Notes under the pieces: generated by a model | Databases searched by the model: none | The model's input: only the letters and a program-made list of their open reading frames with translations | Told to the model about the DNA's origin: nothing | Shown here: positions 8,600 through 18,318 of the stretch, piece by piece | How positions within the stretch are numbered: the stretch's first letter is position 1 | Layout of the letters: the number at the start of each line of letters is the position of its first letter | Assembly: GCA_000507305.1 (NCBI GenBank) | Contig: DF239257.1 | Span: forward strand, 115,428 to 179,427 | Source of the DNA: Breviolum minutum Mf 1.05b.01 | Lineage: Eukaryota; Sar; Dinophyceae; Suessiales; Symbiodiniaceae | Reading direction: 5' to 3' | Length of the DNA: 64,000 nt | Translations under genes and position numbers: made by a program

Positions 8600-9426
8600 T
8601 TATAAATTTATAACCATAAATAAACCACCTCCCTATAACCATAGATACATAAACCCTACAAATATATGGCCTTAGTTATTTCACCTCTCGGGATACTCGG
8701 GATACGTGTGGCTTTCAAACTTTCGGGGGAAATCACTGTCTGCGTTTTTGGAGCTGAAAGGTCTGAGCTGTACTGCCCTTCTCACGGCTGCCGCTACCTT
8801 TGATCCGCGTCGTCTTTCAGCACCGGGACGTGGATGTTTTTTCAAATGCCTTGGATGCTGGCTACAGGCATGGCCCGAGATTTTGATTATTTTTTCTTTT
8901 TGGATGGTAAATTAAATGTGATACAGTAGAATTGCATTCTTTCAATGGTAAAATCATTGTTGTATATGTTTGGCCAAGTTACATATTTATGATATCTGGC
9001 TATAAAATTTAGATTTATATGACTGCACTATGTAGATGGCCATAAAGTTATAGATGTGTTTTTTGAATGCAAATTTAAAATCATTACTATAACTTAGAAT
9101 CTTTAAATTTCTCCAAAGGAACCACTTTTTTGTTCTTCACCACATCAAGCCAGTGAACACACATTTGGGTGATGAGCTGAGATGACAACTGGTGTCACTG
9201 GAGTTTCAGCTAGTGCAAAGTAAGAGAAGATTCTAAGGTTATTTCAACACACCTTTGGAGGACACCCCTAAACCTTTACCAACAGGCTATCAAGGGATTC
9301 CTTTCATAGTTGGCTAGGGGGATTGCCTGGGGTGTGCTCCAGGGGTGTGTTGTAATTTTCTTGGAAAGATGTCTAGGGACATGTTACACTTTTAGCCTCG
9401 CAGAACACACAAATGGTGAGTGAAAC
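8600..9426. other. Mostly unassigned; one faint coding-like patch
   Basis: A frame at 8706-8915 on the plus strand (69 residues) includes GLSCTALLTAAATFDPRR and could be an exon remnant, but nothing supports it beyond composition. From 8920 to 9420 the DNA is AT-rich without recognised repeats. Confidence 0.3.
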
Positions 9427-9535
9427 ACACCCCTGAAGTTTTACAGCTCGCCCCTGAAAAATGATGCTTGAAAGACTACTTTCTTATTGGAAAAATCACT
9501 TTTCATGTACCGCGTCAAAACTTCGGGGGGGGTGA
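9427..9535. mobile_element. Family L MITE
   Basis: ACACCCCTGAAGTTTTACAG then CTCGCCCCTGAAAA on the left; CGTCAAAACTTCGGGGGGGG on the right. The centre has CTTTCTTATTGGAAAAATCA. Confidence 0.7.
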
Positions 9536-9672
9536 AGATGATTTGGGTGATATGTCAAATCACAGGAGTGATGTTAACACAATCAACGATAATGATAATC
9601 CAACAAAAAGATTTGGGTTTACATCATCAATTTGGAAAGGAAAATCCTTTCTTCAAAACCTTCACTTTTAGG

Positions 9673-9730
9673 TTTACCCTCCCAGGGAACTAACAGCAAA
9701 AGCCCGTAAAAATGGTGGTTTCCAATAGGG
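9673..9730. repeat. Family A, left part only
   Basis: TTACCCTCCCAGGGAACTAA, CAGCAAAAGCCC and AAATGGTGGTTTCCAATAGG match the left half of Family A (compare 22925). The right half is missing. Confidence 0.45.
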
Positions 9731-9778
9731 TGGCCCGGGGGAAGTCATCACCAGGTGGCCGTGGCTGCGGGACTACTG

Positions 9779-9930
9779 GTACCATGTACCTTGGCGGCAG
9801 TGATCACCATGGAGGAATCCTCACCGATATAAGCTGTATGGATACGGGTTATGTAAGGGAGTTTCCCCCACCCTCAAAAAATAGCCTGAAATAAGGTTCT
9901 TTCGTACCTTAGGTACCTGAAATTCTTGGT
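9779..9930. mobile_element. Family N element
   Basis: GGTACCATGTACC, then CATGGAGGAATCCTCACC, GATATAAGCTGTATG, AAGGTTCTTTCGTACC and TTAGGTACCTGAAATTCTT. The same blocks in the same order occur at 56401-56540. Confidence 0.6.
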
Positions 9931-10423
9931 GATTCAAGACGTGGATGAGTTGAACAGAAAAAAACTAAAGGAAAAACTAGTGACCAGTGAGAAACCCTGC
10001 GACTGTGTATTGTAGTCTTTTTTGTTGGATTCATGTCATTCAGCATGAAAGAAGGATCCCGTTCTTCACAAACCAGGCTTTCATGGAAGATAACAAGTCT
10101 TTTGAAAATGTTTCAATAAAAACACATGAAAAGCAGTATATAAACCATTAGTCGATAGCCGTATAGACTTCCTTGATTGATAGCCTTTTCTTCAGAACCC
10201 CGGCCTTAGTAGTTTTTTTTTTTCAGACGACCTCACTCAGGGTAACAGGGCCGTGGTTGTTGGAGCACTGGTTGGGGGTCAGGTATCTTGATGCTGCCCA
10301 ATGATGTTTTGATACCTTTGCGACTGGCCATGGAGCAGGCGTGAGGTTTAAGACACCAGCCAGCAGCACAGCCGAAGGGTTGTTCGTAGAAAGGATGGCC
10401 TGGATTCGAAGGAAAGGTTAGAA
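9931..10423. other. Unassigned stretch
   Basis: No family or frame that I can support. Confidence 0.3.
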
Positions 10424-10522
10424 GATACCCGGGACCCTAAAACTAACATGTTTCGATCTGAACATAGCCCTTCCCAAAAGGAAAGGCTTATCTCCCAAGC
10501 ACCATTTTTCAGGGGAGATGAC
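10424..10522. mobile_element. Family A/L-type MITE, right end lost
   Basis: TACCCGGGACCCTAAAACTA with ACATG on the left; AAAAGGAAAGGCTTATCTCC, CAAGCACCATTTTTCAGGGG on the right. The final GTTAGTTTC segment is missing. Confidence 0.45.
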
Positions 10523-10631
10523 CAGAAATGATAGTGCAAAAAACGCCATTTTGTTGTCCACCGATATTTTGAGTCTGATCTTTTTTTCGCCGAAAAATCG
10601 TCCGTTAAGAAAGTATTATCTACATGTATCT

Positions 10632-10732
10632 ACCCCCATGGGGGGATCCATGGGACTGGTATATTTACCTATCATAAAAATCATAAAAATCAACCAAACC
10701 TAGTTAATATACCATGCATGGATCCTATGGGT
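10632..10732. mobile_element. Family D MITE
   Basis: CCCATGGGGGGATCCATGGG, ACTGGTATATTTACCTA on the left; AATATACCATGCATGGATCC and TATGGGTA on the right. The spacer word ATCATAAAA is tandemly doubled. Confidence 0.8.
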
Positions 10733-11068
10733 ACTCTGAAAGAGACACTGTGTAGCCAAAGAATCTTCCAATTCAGGACAAAGACCCCAGGTTTTGGGGA
10801 CCTAAAAATCTCCACTTCACCGAAGTTGACGACATTGTCACGATTCCTTGATGACATGTGCCATCGATCAACAGAAACATGGAAAAAAGATCCAAACATC
10901 AACAAAAATCGCATCAAAAGCTCTCCATGGGCAGGTGGCACTTCTCTTGACTCTCCTGGCAGTTTATATCTTTGGCACTTTGCCGAGATGTCGGAAGAGT
11001 TGATCAGTTGACCGAAAGGTAAATTTTCGTTGGACCTGGGGGAGTTGATTTATACCTCAGAGAATGGA

Positions 11069-11170
11069 CCATGGGACGATTGGACGTATATTTACCGATC
11101 CATGAATTTTGTTGATGTTTATAGTTTTCATTAGCCGGTAAATATACCAGCCCCATGGATCCTATGGGTA
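11069..11170. mobile_element. Family D MITE
   Basis: CCATGGGACGATTGGACGTA and TATTTACCGATCC on the left; CGGTAAATATACCAGCCCCA, TGGATCCTATGGGTA on the right. The first 15 bases after its right end match those after the 10632 copy only for the TA and CT, so the two copies are independent insertions. Confidence 0.75.
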
Positions 11171-12002
11171 CTACATGGGATGTCGGGTTTGGGGGTGTCA
11201 AGTTGACACCTGTTTTTGAGGCCCGATTCATCCGGGTCTCACGATCGGAGGGCCTGGCGTTTCCAGGACGGAGGTGTCCCCAAGAATTCCAGGGAAATCT
11301 CGGTTGGTGAAATATTATCATTTGGCTATACAATGTAGTTATTATGATCAGCAGTTAATAAGGATCCCTTGGGTTGTTTTGTGCACTAGGGTCCATTCTA
11401 CATTCGAACATGTCTTTTTTGGGATTTTTGTCATTGGACTTCCATGAAGTAAGGATCCTGGAATCCTTAACTAATCAGCATTTTTGCAGGCAAAAAATGT
11501 CATGGGATTTTTTTTACTCGACGAAGGCATGGAAATGTATTTGGACACCTGGAAGATGAGAGATACTAGGATACCGATACCATCGCAAACCAATAAAAAG
11601 TGGGGGAGTTTTTATTTTTCCAAAGTACTTATAACACAAAATCCAAAGAACTGTTTCAAAATGCTGCCATTTTTGTTCATGTGTGATTGAGGTGATTATA
11701 GTATTGATCGTTTTGAACACAGAGTTTTTGTTTAATGTTTACCGTGTTTTTCAAAAAACACGGTATCTTTTTTCGAGACGTCTTCCTTTCCTCTCATCTT
11801 CCAATTTCCAATTGAGGTGTCCGGCAGCTGAGTGTCTCATGCTGTGGCCTGCGTAACCAGCAGTACTTGCGCCAACGGAAGCAGTTGCTGTGGGGCGATG
11901 GAGGCCCCACGTTTTACATCATATCCTTGGTGTCTGGAGGATGTTGTGACCTGTTGGATGATGTATTTTTTTTTTTGCAAATTTCAGAGGTACAGCAGCT
12001 AT
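11171..12002. other. Unassigned stretch
   Basis: A small hairpin-like pair CGTGTTTTT and AAAAAACACGG lies at about 11743-11764. Frames at 11832-12155 are open on the plus strand but rich in Cys and Trp and end inside the next repeat, so not called. Confidence 0.3.
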
Positions 12003-12153
12003 ACAAGGTGGGCCCTTACCATAAGTATAGGGGTTATAGCTGGATTCACTTATCGGGGAGAAATAACCTCAGTTACCCTTTTAGTTTTTTGGCCATTTTT
12101 AGGGGCGGGCCCCATGTCATTCCATTTATATTCTAGTAAGGGGCCCACCTTGT
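12003..12153. mobile_element. Family J MITE
   Basis: ACAAGGTGGGCCCTTAC and GTAAGGGGCCCACCTTGT are 17-18-bp inverted termini. The centre has ATAAGTATAGGGGTTATAGC and several AACC/GGTT words typical of the family. Confidence 0.8.
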
Positions 12154-12206
12154 AGCTGGCTTGAAAACGGTTGAAACTGAAAAAAACACAACCACCCAAG
12201 CAACAG

Positions 12207-12301
12207 TACCCTCCAAGCAAGCAACATATCCCGTTTAAAGGTAGCTGGGATGATGATTTTCCTCTTCCATAGGGTGGGATATGTTAGTTCCCAGGAGGGT
12301 A
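12207..12301. mobile_element. Family A MITE
   Basis: TACCCTCCAAGCAAGCAACA and TATCCC on the left; GGGATATGTTAGTTCCCAGG and AGGGTA on the right. TA borders both ends. Confidence 0.75.
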
Positions 12302-12321
12302 TGTGCTTTTGAAGCAGCAAC

Positions 12322-12412
12322 TACCCTCCCTGAAACTAACAGTTCGCACCTGAAAATGGATGTTTGGAATACTAAATTTCCTTTTTGGGGCCCTTTTGCC
12401 TTTGACTTTCCC
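12322..12412. repeat. Family A, left part, cut by Family D
   Basis: TACCCTCCCTGAAACTAACA, GTTCGCACCTGAAAATGGAT and TTTTTGGGGCCCTTTTGCCT match the full copy at 55285. The right end is missing where the Family D element begins. Confidence 0.65.
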
Positions 12413-12414
12413 TA

Positions 12415-12522
12415 TACCCATAGAATCCATAAAACTGGTATATTTACCTACATGAAAACCCTAAACATCAACGAAAACATGTAGGTACAGTAAATATATG
12501 AATCCCAGGGATCCTATTGGGG
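12415..12522. mobile_element. Family D MITE
   Basis: CCCATAGAATCCATAAAACT then GGTATATTTACCTACATG on the left; CATGTAGGTACAGTAAATAT and GAATCCCAGGGATCCTATTG on the right. It directly follows a truncated Family A copy. Confidence 0.75.
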
Positions 12523-12661
12523 CAAGGGATCCAATCACCGAACTGGCGGTGAACCGGTGAAAAATTCGGGATGCATCCCATCCGGGCAGGTCCCAGAGAG
12601 GCGCCACAGGGACCAGTGTCTTGACATGAACTGAGCAATGGAAAGAAAGGGAACCCAGGGT

Positions 12662-12770
12662 TGTACGGTTGATGGAAAAAATCCTGCACCAGTTGATATG
12701 GTAAATATCCCATTATTTACGGGGTTTCATACGTCCAAGGTGGTGCAGGATTTCTTCCATCAACAGTATG
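12662..12770. mobile_element. Family C MITE
   Basis: GTACGGTTGATGG and AAAATCCTGCACCAG on the left; GGTGGTGCAGGATTTCTTCC and ATCAACAGTATG on the right, over 30 bp of near-perfect arms. The interior AAATATCCCATTATTTACGG is AT-rich. Confidence 0.85.
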
Positions 12771-12803
12771 AAAGTGGAAAAGGGGGTGATTTTCTAGACT
12801 ATC

Positions 12804-12928
12804 TACCCTCCCCCGAAGTTTAACAGCGAGTTTGCCCCTGAAAAGTTACCGAAACCCAATTTCGGAAAGTAAAGTCTTCCAAGCACCATTGTTCATGGGT
12901 AAACTTGCTGTTAAACTTCGGGGGGGTA
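12804..12928. mobile_element. Family L MITE, well preserved
   Basis: TACCCTCCCCCGAAGTTTAA, CAGCGAGTTTGCCC on the left; GGTAAACTTGCTGTTAAAC and TTCGGGGGGGTA on the right, with TA at both borders. The interior GAAAGTAAAGTCTTCCAAGC is shared with other Family L copies. Confidence 0.85.
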
Positions 12929-13255
12929 TAGGTTTTTGGTAGGAACTTGAGTCGGGTTCCAGGACTTTCCATGTCAAAGATGGTGGGGTTCAGAAAAATG
13001 TCAGGCATGCCTCCCCCCCACTTGGTTACTTCATTGCCCATAGGATCCACGTATGGGTATATGTATATATAATAGACCCCAAATACATAGAATATGGAAT
13101 TGGGGTTGTCACTATCTTCATAGGGCATCAGGAATTGGAGCTCAAAACTACATACATAGAATCTGACAAATTCATACATAGAATATTTTTCCCAATTCTG
13201 AAGATACTTTTAGGCACACAACGAATTCAGCAATTACCTCATGAAACAAACCGGA

Positions 13256-13456
13256 TAGGTGCAGAAATGGAACCAGTAAGGTCACGAATACAAACTGGTA
13301 GTACATTTTTTCATTTGTTCCAGGGAAGGGTCCGGCAACTACTGGCAAGAGAAAATAAAAGACAAAACAAAGAAGAACTTTTCCAGTTACTTTTTATCAT
13401 GTAAAACCTTTCAAAAAATCAATTTTTTGGCGTTCATAAGGGTCCACCCCACGCCG
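13256..13456 (+). repeat. Internal direct duplication, copy 1
   Basis: Shares with copy 2 the blocks AGGTCACGAATACAAACTGG, CCAGGGAAGGGTCCGGCAAC, AACTTTTCCAGTTACTTTTT, ATGTAAAACCTTTCAAAAAA and GGGTCCACCCCACGCC. A frame on the plus strand (13135-13404) reads through this copy but is not preserved in copy 2. Confidence 0.85.
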
Positions 13457-13571
13457 GCAATGCCAAGCAAGCCACAATACTAAATGCACGTAACCTTCAC
13501 ATGTGTTTGATACCACTGCATTGTGTCAATACCATTGGGCGACTAATACATAGAATATTGATATAGGATGT

Positions 13572-13789
13572 TAGGTGCAGAAAGAAACAGACCCAGTAAG
13601 GTCACCAAAAAGGTCACGAATACAAACTGGCAGTACATTTTTCCATTTGTCCCAGGGAAGGGTCCGGCAACATTAGGCAAGAGGAAATAAAGACCAAAAA
13701 CAAAGGAGAACTTTTCCAGTTACTTTTTATTATGTAAAACCTTTCAAAAAATCAATTTTTTGGGGTTCATAAGGGTCCACCCCACGCCA
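13572..13789 (+). repeat. Internal direct duplication, copy 2
   Basis: Second copy of the block at 13256, about 316 bases downstream. It has a short extra tandem (AAGGTCACCAAA) and small indels, which puts copies 1 and 2 out of frame with each other and argues against coding. Confidence 0.85.
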
Positions 13790-14032
13790 GTGGATGGGAA
13801 GAGAAGAGGGAGAAGGAAAAACGTCGGATGGAGATAGGAGAGACTGGAGGGGAGCATCACTGGATATTCTATGTATATTTTTTTTAATAGTTAAATACCG
13901 GCATAGAAAATTTTGATATTCTATGTATTCGGACTCTGTTATATATGTATATTATATATTGATATTACCTACATTTGGTCGATTTTTATGATAAATGTAG
14001 GTACACACTCCATACATGGATCCTATGGGTTA

Positions 14033-14459
14033 AGCTCTCGACATGTCTTTTTTCCGTGAATCTTCACCAGAAAATCTTTTTATTTTTCAAACAAATCTGT
14101 GTTTTTGTCTTGCAAACACATCCTCAATCCCTCCAACAAAAAGGTGGATAAATATGAAACCCAACAAAAAAAGGTGGATACATATCAAGCTTACCAACAA
14201 AAAACCCTGGGATACATATGAAACCCAACAAAAAATATTGGATTAATATAATATATCAACCTCAACCTCCCCAAAGCTGGATAAAACACCTCGACCTTCC
14301 AAGCTTCCTGGACCCGTGGGAAAATTCGGGGTTCTTCCAGGTCAGTGCCCAGTTGATGGAGGTGACATCGACAACAACGGACTTGGCAGGTGAGGGGGAC
14401 CGATCGAAGAAGGTTGCGTTTCGGTGGTTGAAACGCAACCATTTTCACCACCGAATTTT
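14033..14459. other. Short tandem-like words; no gene called
   Basis: Between 14120 and 14240 the words CCAACAAAAA, GTGGATA and ATATGAAACC recur three or four times with a period of about 35-40 bases, a degenerate tandem repeat. A 100-residue plus-strand frame overlapping it is not convincing. Confidence 0.4.
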
Positions 14460-14694
14460 TACACCACCGAAGTTTAACAGCTCGCCCCTCAAAAAATTCA
14501 TGGTTGGAAGACCACAATAACTTTTTTTTGGGGGGGAATCCCTATTTTCCAAGAAATCTCCAACAGGACCCACTGAACGGACCCTAAACCTGAGAATCTA
14601 ATAGCTCTAGCAACTTCCTTAGGGGTCCGTTGGTAAGGTCCCATTCAATTTTTGATGGATATTTTGAGGGGCTATGTTAAACTTCCAGGTGGTA
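14460..14694. mobile_element. Family L MITE with an inner insertion
   Basis: Left TACACCACCGAAGTTTAACA and GCTCGCCCCTCAAAAA; right TATTTTGAGGGGCTATGTTA and AACTTCCAGGTGGTA. At 235 bp it is about twice the family size; the excess includes a separate hairpin at 14576-14631. Confidence 0.65.
14576..14631. mobile_element. 56-bp hairpin element nested in Family L
   Basis: AACGGACCCTAA and TTAGGGGTCCGTT form the arms (12 of 13 positions). It lies in the middle of a Family L copy. I found no other copy in the window. Confidence 0.5.
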
Positions 14695-15471
14695 TGAAAA
14701 ATTAAGAATTAAGAAATTCCATCCAATCCATCATTTTTCCGGCTAGGTTTTGCAGCCTTTTGGGGTACATGTATCAACTTAAATGGTGAATCCCAGTATG
14801 GCAGATCAGCCACAACACTCAACTAACAAAAAACCGCGAAGCTTGCATTTTCACAGCTACTTATGAAATTTAGGGCCTGAATCCCCCCTTGTCAGGATGC
14901 ATTAAGTAGTGATCACTAAGAGTCGTGATCCTTGGTTGCTGCGTCAAAAATTGCGAGGCCTTGGGCCTTCAGCACTGCACTCCTTACGACTTCCGCTCCG
15001 TGCACGGCGGCATGCACAACATGTGGAGGTGCTGGAGATCATTGCCAGGCCTGTGGATGGTCCATCCATACTTGGCTGAAAATGGCTAGCCACCGACTTG
15101 CGCAAGTACGTCTCCATTTGTATTTAATGATTTTTCGAGCTTAGAAGTGGCAGATCTGGTGTTGGATAGATATGTATATATACAATGAAAATTTGAATAT
15201 TTCATACGCAGTATACATCGTGACATAGCCATACCACACTTTCAATTGCACCATTAATCGCTGGTTTTTCCAAACTAGTGTCTCAACATCCACTTCGGCA
15301 GAAAAACCCATGCCCTTGTATCAACATTTGTCAAATCACCTTAAACCAAATCCAAACAAAATGGTTGTCGGATTGACGGATTGCCTTAGGCAGATGTTGT
15401 GACATAGCTATAGCACTGCTCCATCACTTATAGTGTCTGAAGATCCGCGATTAGTAGGTGGCAGCAGTCAT
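14695..15471. other. Unassigned stretch
   Basis: The phrase GTGACATAGC with TA and GCAC or ACCAC occurs at about 15220 and 15399, both upstream of CATCACTTA or CATTAATCG, hinting at a very old duplication. A short frame at 14932-15144 is not supported. Confidence 0.3.
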
Positions 15472-15642
15472 ACCCTACTTGGAGGATCATCCCATTTAGT
15501 AAGTGTAGTTAGGATCACCCCCATTTATAAGCCATGAAGGAAAAGGCCATTAGAAAAACGTCCCATAACCTCAGCGAACGGGGACTTGCCTTCAACATGG
15601 TTATTAACCACTGACTAATTGGGGGCCCATCCTCCAAGTACT
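15472..15642. mobile_element. Family M element, complete
   Basis: CCCTACTTGGAGGATCATCC on the left, GCCCATCCTCCAAGTACTC on the right. The interior has GTTAGGATCACCCCCATTTA, TAAGCCATGAAGGAAAAGGC and ATGGTTATTAACCA. Best copy of the family. Confidence 0.75.
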
Positions 15643-16059
15643 CTTACAAAATCCCCCATTATCCCATGGACCCCTAAAGGCCCGTTTTAGGCTGGAAAGT
15701 GTCAGGAGATGGTTTGTGGGGTCCTTTGACACCGATCCTCATCCTCGGTATTTTAGGTATTTGGACAACTAGGGATAGGGATTGAATTTTGGGAATCGGA
15801 TCAAAGGAGCGTGCGAATTTGTAAAGGCATTCCAATGAAACTCTAAACTTGAGAAGCACTTGAGACATTTGTACATATATACATATCTATAACGTTGATT
15901 CCAAAAAAGGCACTGTGTTTTTTTTCAATGGGTTTTTCAATGGTTTTAACTCTTCCGTGTTCTATTAATTCTCTTCCAAAAAAAAGTTGGCCTCTTGGAA
16001 CGCCTGTTGAAAGGTTCACGTGCTGCATCCATGTCGGATCTCAACACCACCTTTTCCCC
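15643..16059. other. Unassigned stretch
   Basis: Nothing recognised on either strand. Confidence 0.3.
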
Positions 16060-16203
16060 AATGAAAAAACCATGGTTGGTTGGGGTATATAGAGGATGAA
16101 ATCCTCCCCAGTTATATAAGCATTATAATGCACCATGAAATAAGGATCCCTATTAAACAAACAGGATTCAATGGAAGGTAGTAAGGTTTTTTTTTCGTGG
16201 CTC
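16060..16203 (+). mobile_element. Family G element
   Basis: ATGAAAAAACCATGGTTGGT, TATAGAGGATGAAATCC, CCCAGTTATATAAGC, AAGGATCCCTATTAAACAAA, CAGGATTCAATGGAA and the tail TTTTTTTTTCGTGGCTC. The left GAGC is worn. Confidence 0.7.
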
Positions 16204-16441
16204 ACCTTTCCCCCAACCTTCCTTGTGACACCCCACGAATCGACATCTAATGGATGTTGACTTTTCCGTGAAATTTTCATGTGTTTTGGTTCCTGCTACC
16301 CGAAAAACACTAGCAGTTTTTTCATGGATGGAAATGGTGAGATTTTTGTTAAAAACAATTTTTCCATGTACATCATGAGTTTTTTGAGTCTTCTGATGCA
16401 ACTGATAACCGGTCATGGGTTTATGACAATGAGTGTTTATG

Positions 16442-16551
16442 GGTACGTTGATGGAAGAAATCCCAAACAACCACCTGGAATGTATTGTAAATAATAGTGG
16501 GATAAACTACCAACCCCAACTGGTTAGCCGGATTTCTTCAACCAACAGTAG
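16442..16551. mobile_element. Family C MITE
   Basis: GTACGTTGATGGAAGAAATC on the left and GGATTTCTTCAACCAACAGTA on the right. The interior CCCAAACAACCACCTGGAAT and AACTACCAACCCCAACTGGT follow the 29500 subtype. Confidence 0.75.
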
Positions 16552-16552
16552 G

Positions 16553-16656
16553 ACACTCCGGTAAACTGACATAGCAATGGGAAATTCACCATTTGAAGAT
16601 GTATCGCTTATTAAACATGGTGGTTTTCCATGGCTATCTTAGTTTACCGGAGGGTA
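16553..16656. mobile_element. MITE singleton, ends ACTCCGGTAAACT
   Basis: ACACTCCGGTAAACTGACAT and AGC on the left; GGCTATCTTAGTTTACCGGA and GGGTA on the right. The layout resembles Family A (variable terminal word, then CATAGC), but the end sequence is distinct. It abuts the Family C copy with no spacer. Confidence 0.7.
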
Positions 16657-16864
16657 ACTAGTACGGTCCTTTCCTTTGTTCCAGCTCGTTTCGTAGGATT
16701 GTGGTCTTGGTGCACATGGGTCTTTTTGGTACTCCAAGTCTTATAGCGTACCGAGGTGAATGGGTGTGCGTTGGTCGGTCGTTGAAATTTTGAATGGATG
16801 GATTTTTGTTGGGGGGGAAAATGGGGGATATTGTGAAATTGGGGATGTTTTTTCTATAAACATA

Positions 16865-16941
16865 TATACCTGGATCTTCCAAAGGGTGCTGAATGGATGA
16901 TAAAGGGTGCCTATACACCATCCTTTAGAATCTGGTATATA
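16865..16941. mobile_element. Family F MITE, short form
   Basis: TATACCTGGATCTTCCAAAG with GGTGC on the left; GCCTATACACCATCC and TTTAGAATCTGGTATA on the right. The AAAGGGTGC subterminal word is shared with the nested copy at 43606. Confidence 0.7.
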
Positions 16942-17987
16942 TATAAATATGGATCCCAAAGAAAACATAAGGGGATGTTTTCAAATCCTTGAGATTTAAG
17001 TTTTGAAATGATACCCGGGAACGGTCGCATATCCCCTGCCATTTCTGGCATGTTGGAGTCGATGATTTTCCGGCTTTCCGATGATGGGATATGTGATAGA
17101 GTATTATGAAACTGGGGTGATTACATACCTTGTTAAGGTGCGAAAACAACCCAAGAAAAGGACAGGTCAATTCCATGTTTTTTAAAAGACATGGCCCAAA
17201 AATTCGGATGAATTGATGCAGATACATTTCAGTACAAGTTTCTGAAATTCAAAGATGTCTTAGAATTCCAATTTGAAGGGCTATCAACGAAACAGAGGCT
17301 ATCATTTTTTTTAATGACATAACTATCGAACTGGCGTCGTTTTTATATATTCCCACACTTAGAAGGAAAGAAGCATGAGCTTTAAGCCCAAGAGTACGTG
17401 TCTCCCCATTGCATGCCATTCACAACCCTGGTTGGTTGTTTTTATGCGGAGGTCTATAGTGCCCCCCTATTAGTTGCTATATGAAATTCTATGTTCTATC
17501 ATATAGTATCTCAAAATCCACCTAAGAAACCACAAGATTACATGTTTTTTCGCTTGAATTGATTTATATAATCAGTTGGGTGAATAGACCATCTGCTCAA
17601 AAGTGACATTTGAGCACGTCTCAAAGTGAAAGACCCCTAAGACTTCATTGAACTCTAATGATACATTCGAAATCTGATAGATCAGGCCCTCTGGAGCCCC
17701 AATTGAAACCCTTACTGGGAAAGATGAAAGGCTTCATAACACCCTTTATCTTGGATTTGTTTAAGGTGATTTCTTTACTTTGTAACATGGTAATATACTG
17801 TCTTTCACCACAATTTAGGAGAATGTTTTTCATTTTTCCAAGTTACTAGTATGAACTATTGTATGCCTTGGGATGTGAATGGCCCCTCTCAACAAAAGGC
17901 AAGGTGCTCCGGATCTCCCCGGTCACACCTAAAACTGTACTGACAAATTCTGGTCACAAAGTTTCGCATGCTGCAAGTGGGGTGCAG
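16942..17987. other. Unassigned stretch
   Basis: No repeat family assigned. Opposed frames at 17645-17849 (about 62 residues on each strand) cover the same DNA, which is typical of chance in a stop-poor patch. TTCTATGTTCTATCATATAG near 17490 is locally repetitive. Confidence 0.3.
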
Positions 17988-18046
17988 CAACATCATCATT
18001 ATCATTATTAGCATCATTAGTATTATTATTCTCCTCCTCCTCCTCC

Positions 18047-18088
<42 letters not shown>

Positions 18089-18107
18089 CCATCACCATCA
18101 CCATCAT
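17988..18107. repeat. Compound (ATC)n/(ATT)n/(CTC)n microsatellite
   Basis: Begins ACATCATCATTATCATTATT, moves through ATTATTATT and CTCCTCCTCC, then a long ATC run with interspersed ACC. The poly-Met and poly-Ile frames across it are artefacts. Confidence 0.95.
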
Positions 18108-18170
18108 TTTCGGCCCATTAATAGGTCATTTCTTGTTGTCATCTTCCGCTTCCAAAAAAAACCACATGGA

Positions 18171-18318
18171 ACAAAATTACCACACACCACCACACCACCA
18201 TCAACAACCTCCGCGGAAAAAACAGACACAGACACACACACAGGCAAACGAAACAACAAACAACAACCAACAACCCCAAATCCGACCCCACCAACAACGC
18301 AACAACACCCACGTGACA
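18171..18318. repeat. A/C-rich low-complexity tract
   Basis: Nearly all A and C on the plus strand, built from ACC, CAA, ACAC and CAAC words with few G or T. It looks like an eroded mixture of simple repeats just after the ATC microsatellite. Confidence 0.6.

Larger units (their letters stand above)
13066..13946. mobile_element. 0.88-kb element with 30-bp inverted ends
   Basis: The left terminus (13066-13095) contains AATACATAGAATAT preceded by TATATAATAGACCCC; the right terminus (13917-13946), read in reverse complement, contains the same AATACATAGAATAT preceded by TATATAACAGAGTCC. No transposase frame is visible inside. Further ACATAGAAT words occur internally at about 13146, 13173 and 13550 and inverted at 13864. 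It carries a two-copy internal duplication. Type unknown. Confidence 0.6.
13036..14032. mobile_element. Family D element split by an 0.88-kb insertion
   Basis: The left arm CCCATAGGATCCACGTATGG, GTATATGTATATAT stops at about 13070. The matching centre and right arm resume at about 13950 with GATATTACCTACATTTGG, TTTTTATGATAAATGTAGG and ATACATGGATCCTATGGG. Removing the intervening DNA restores a Family D unit of usual size. Confidence 0.7.
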
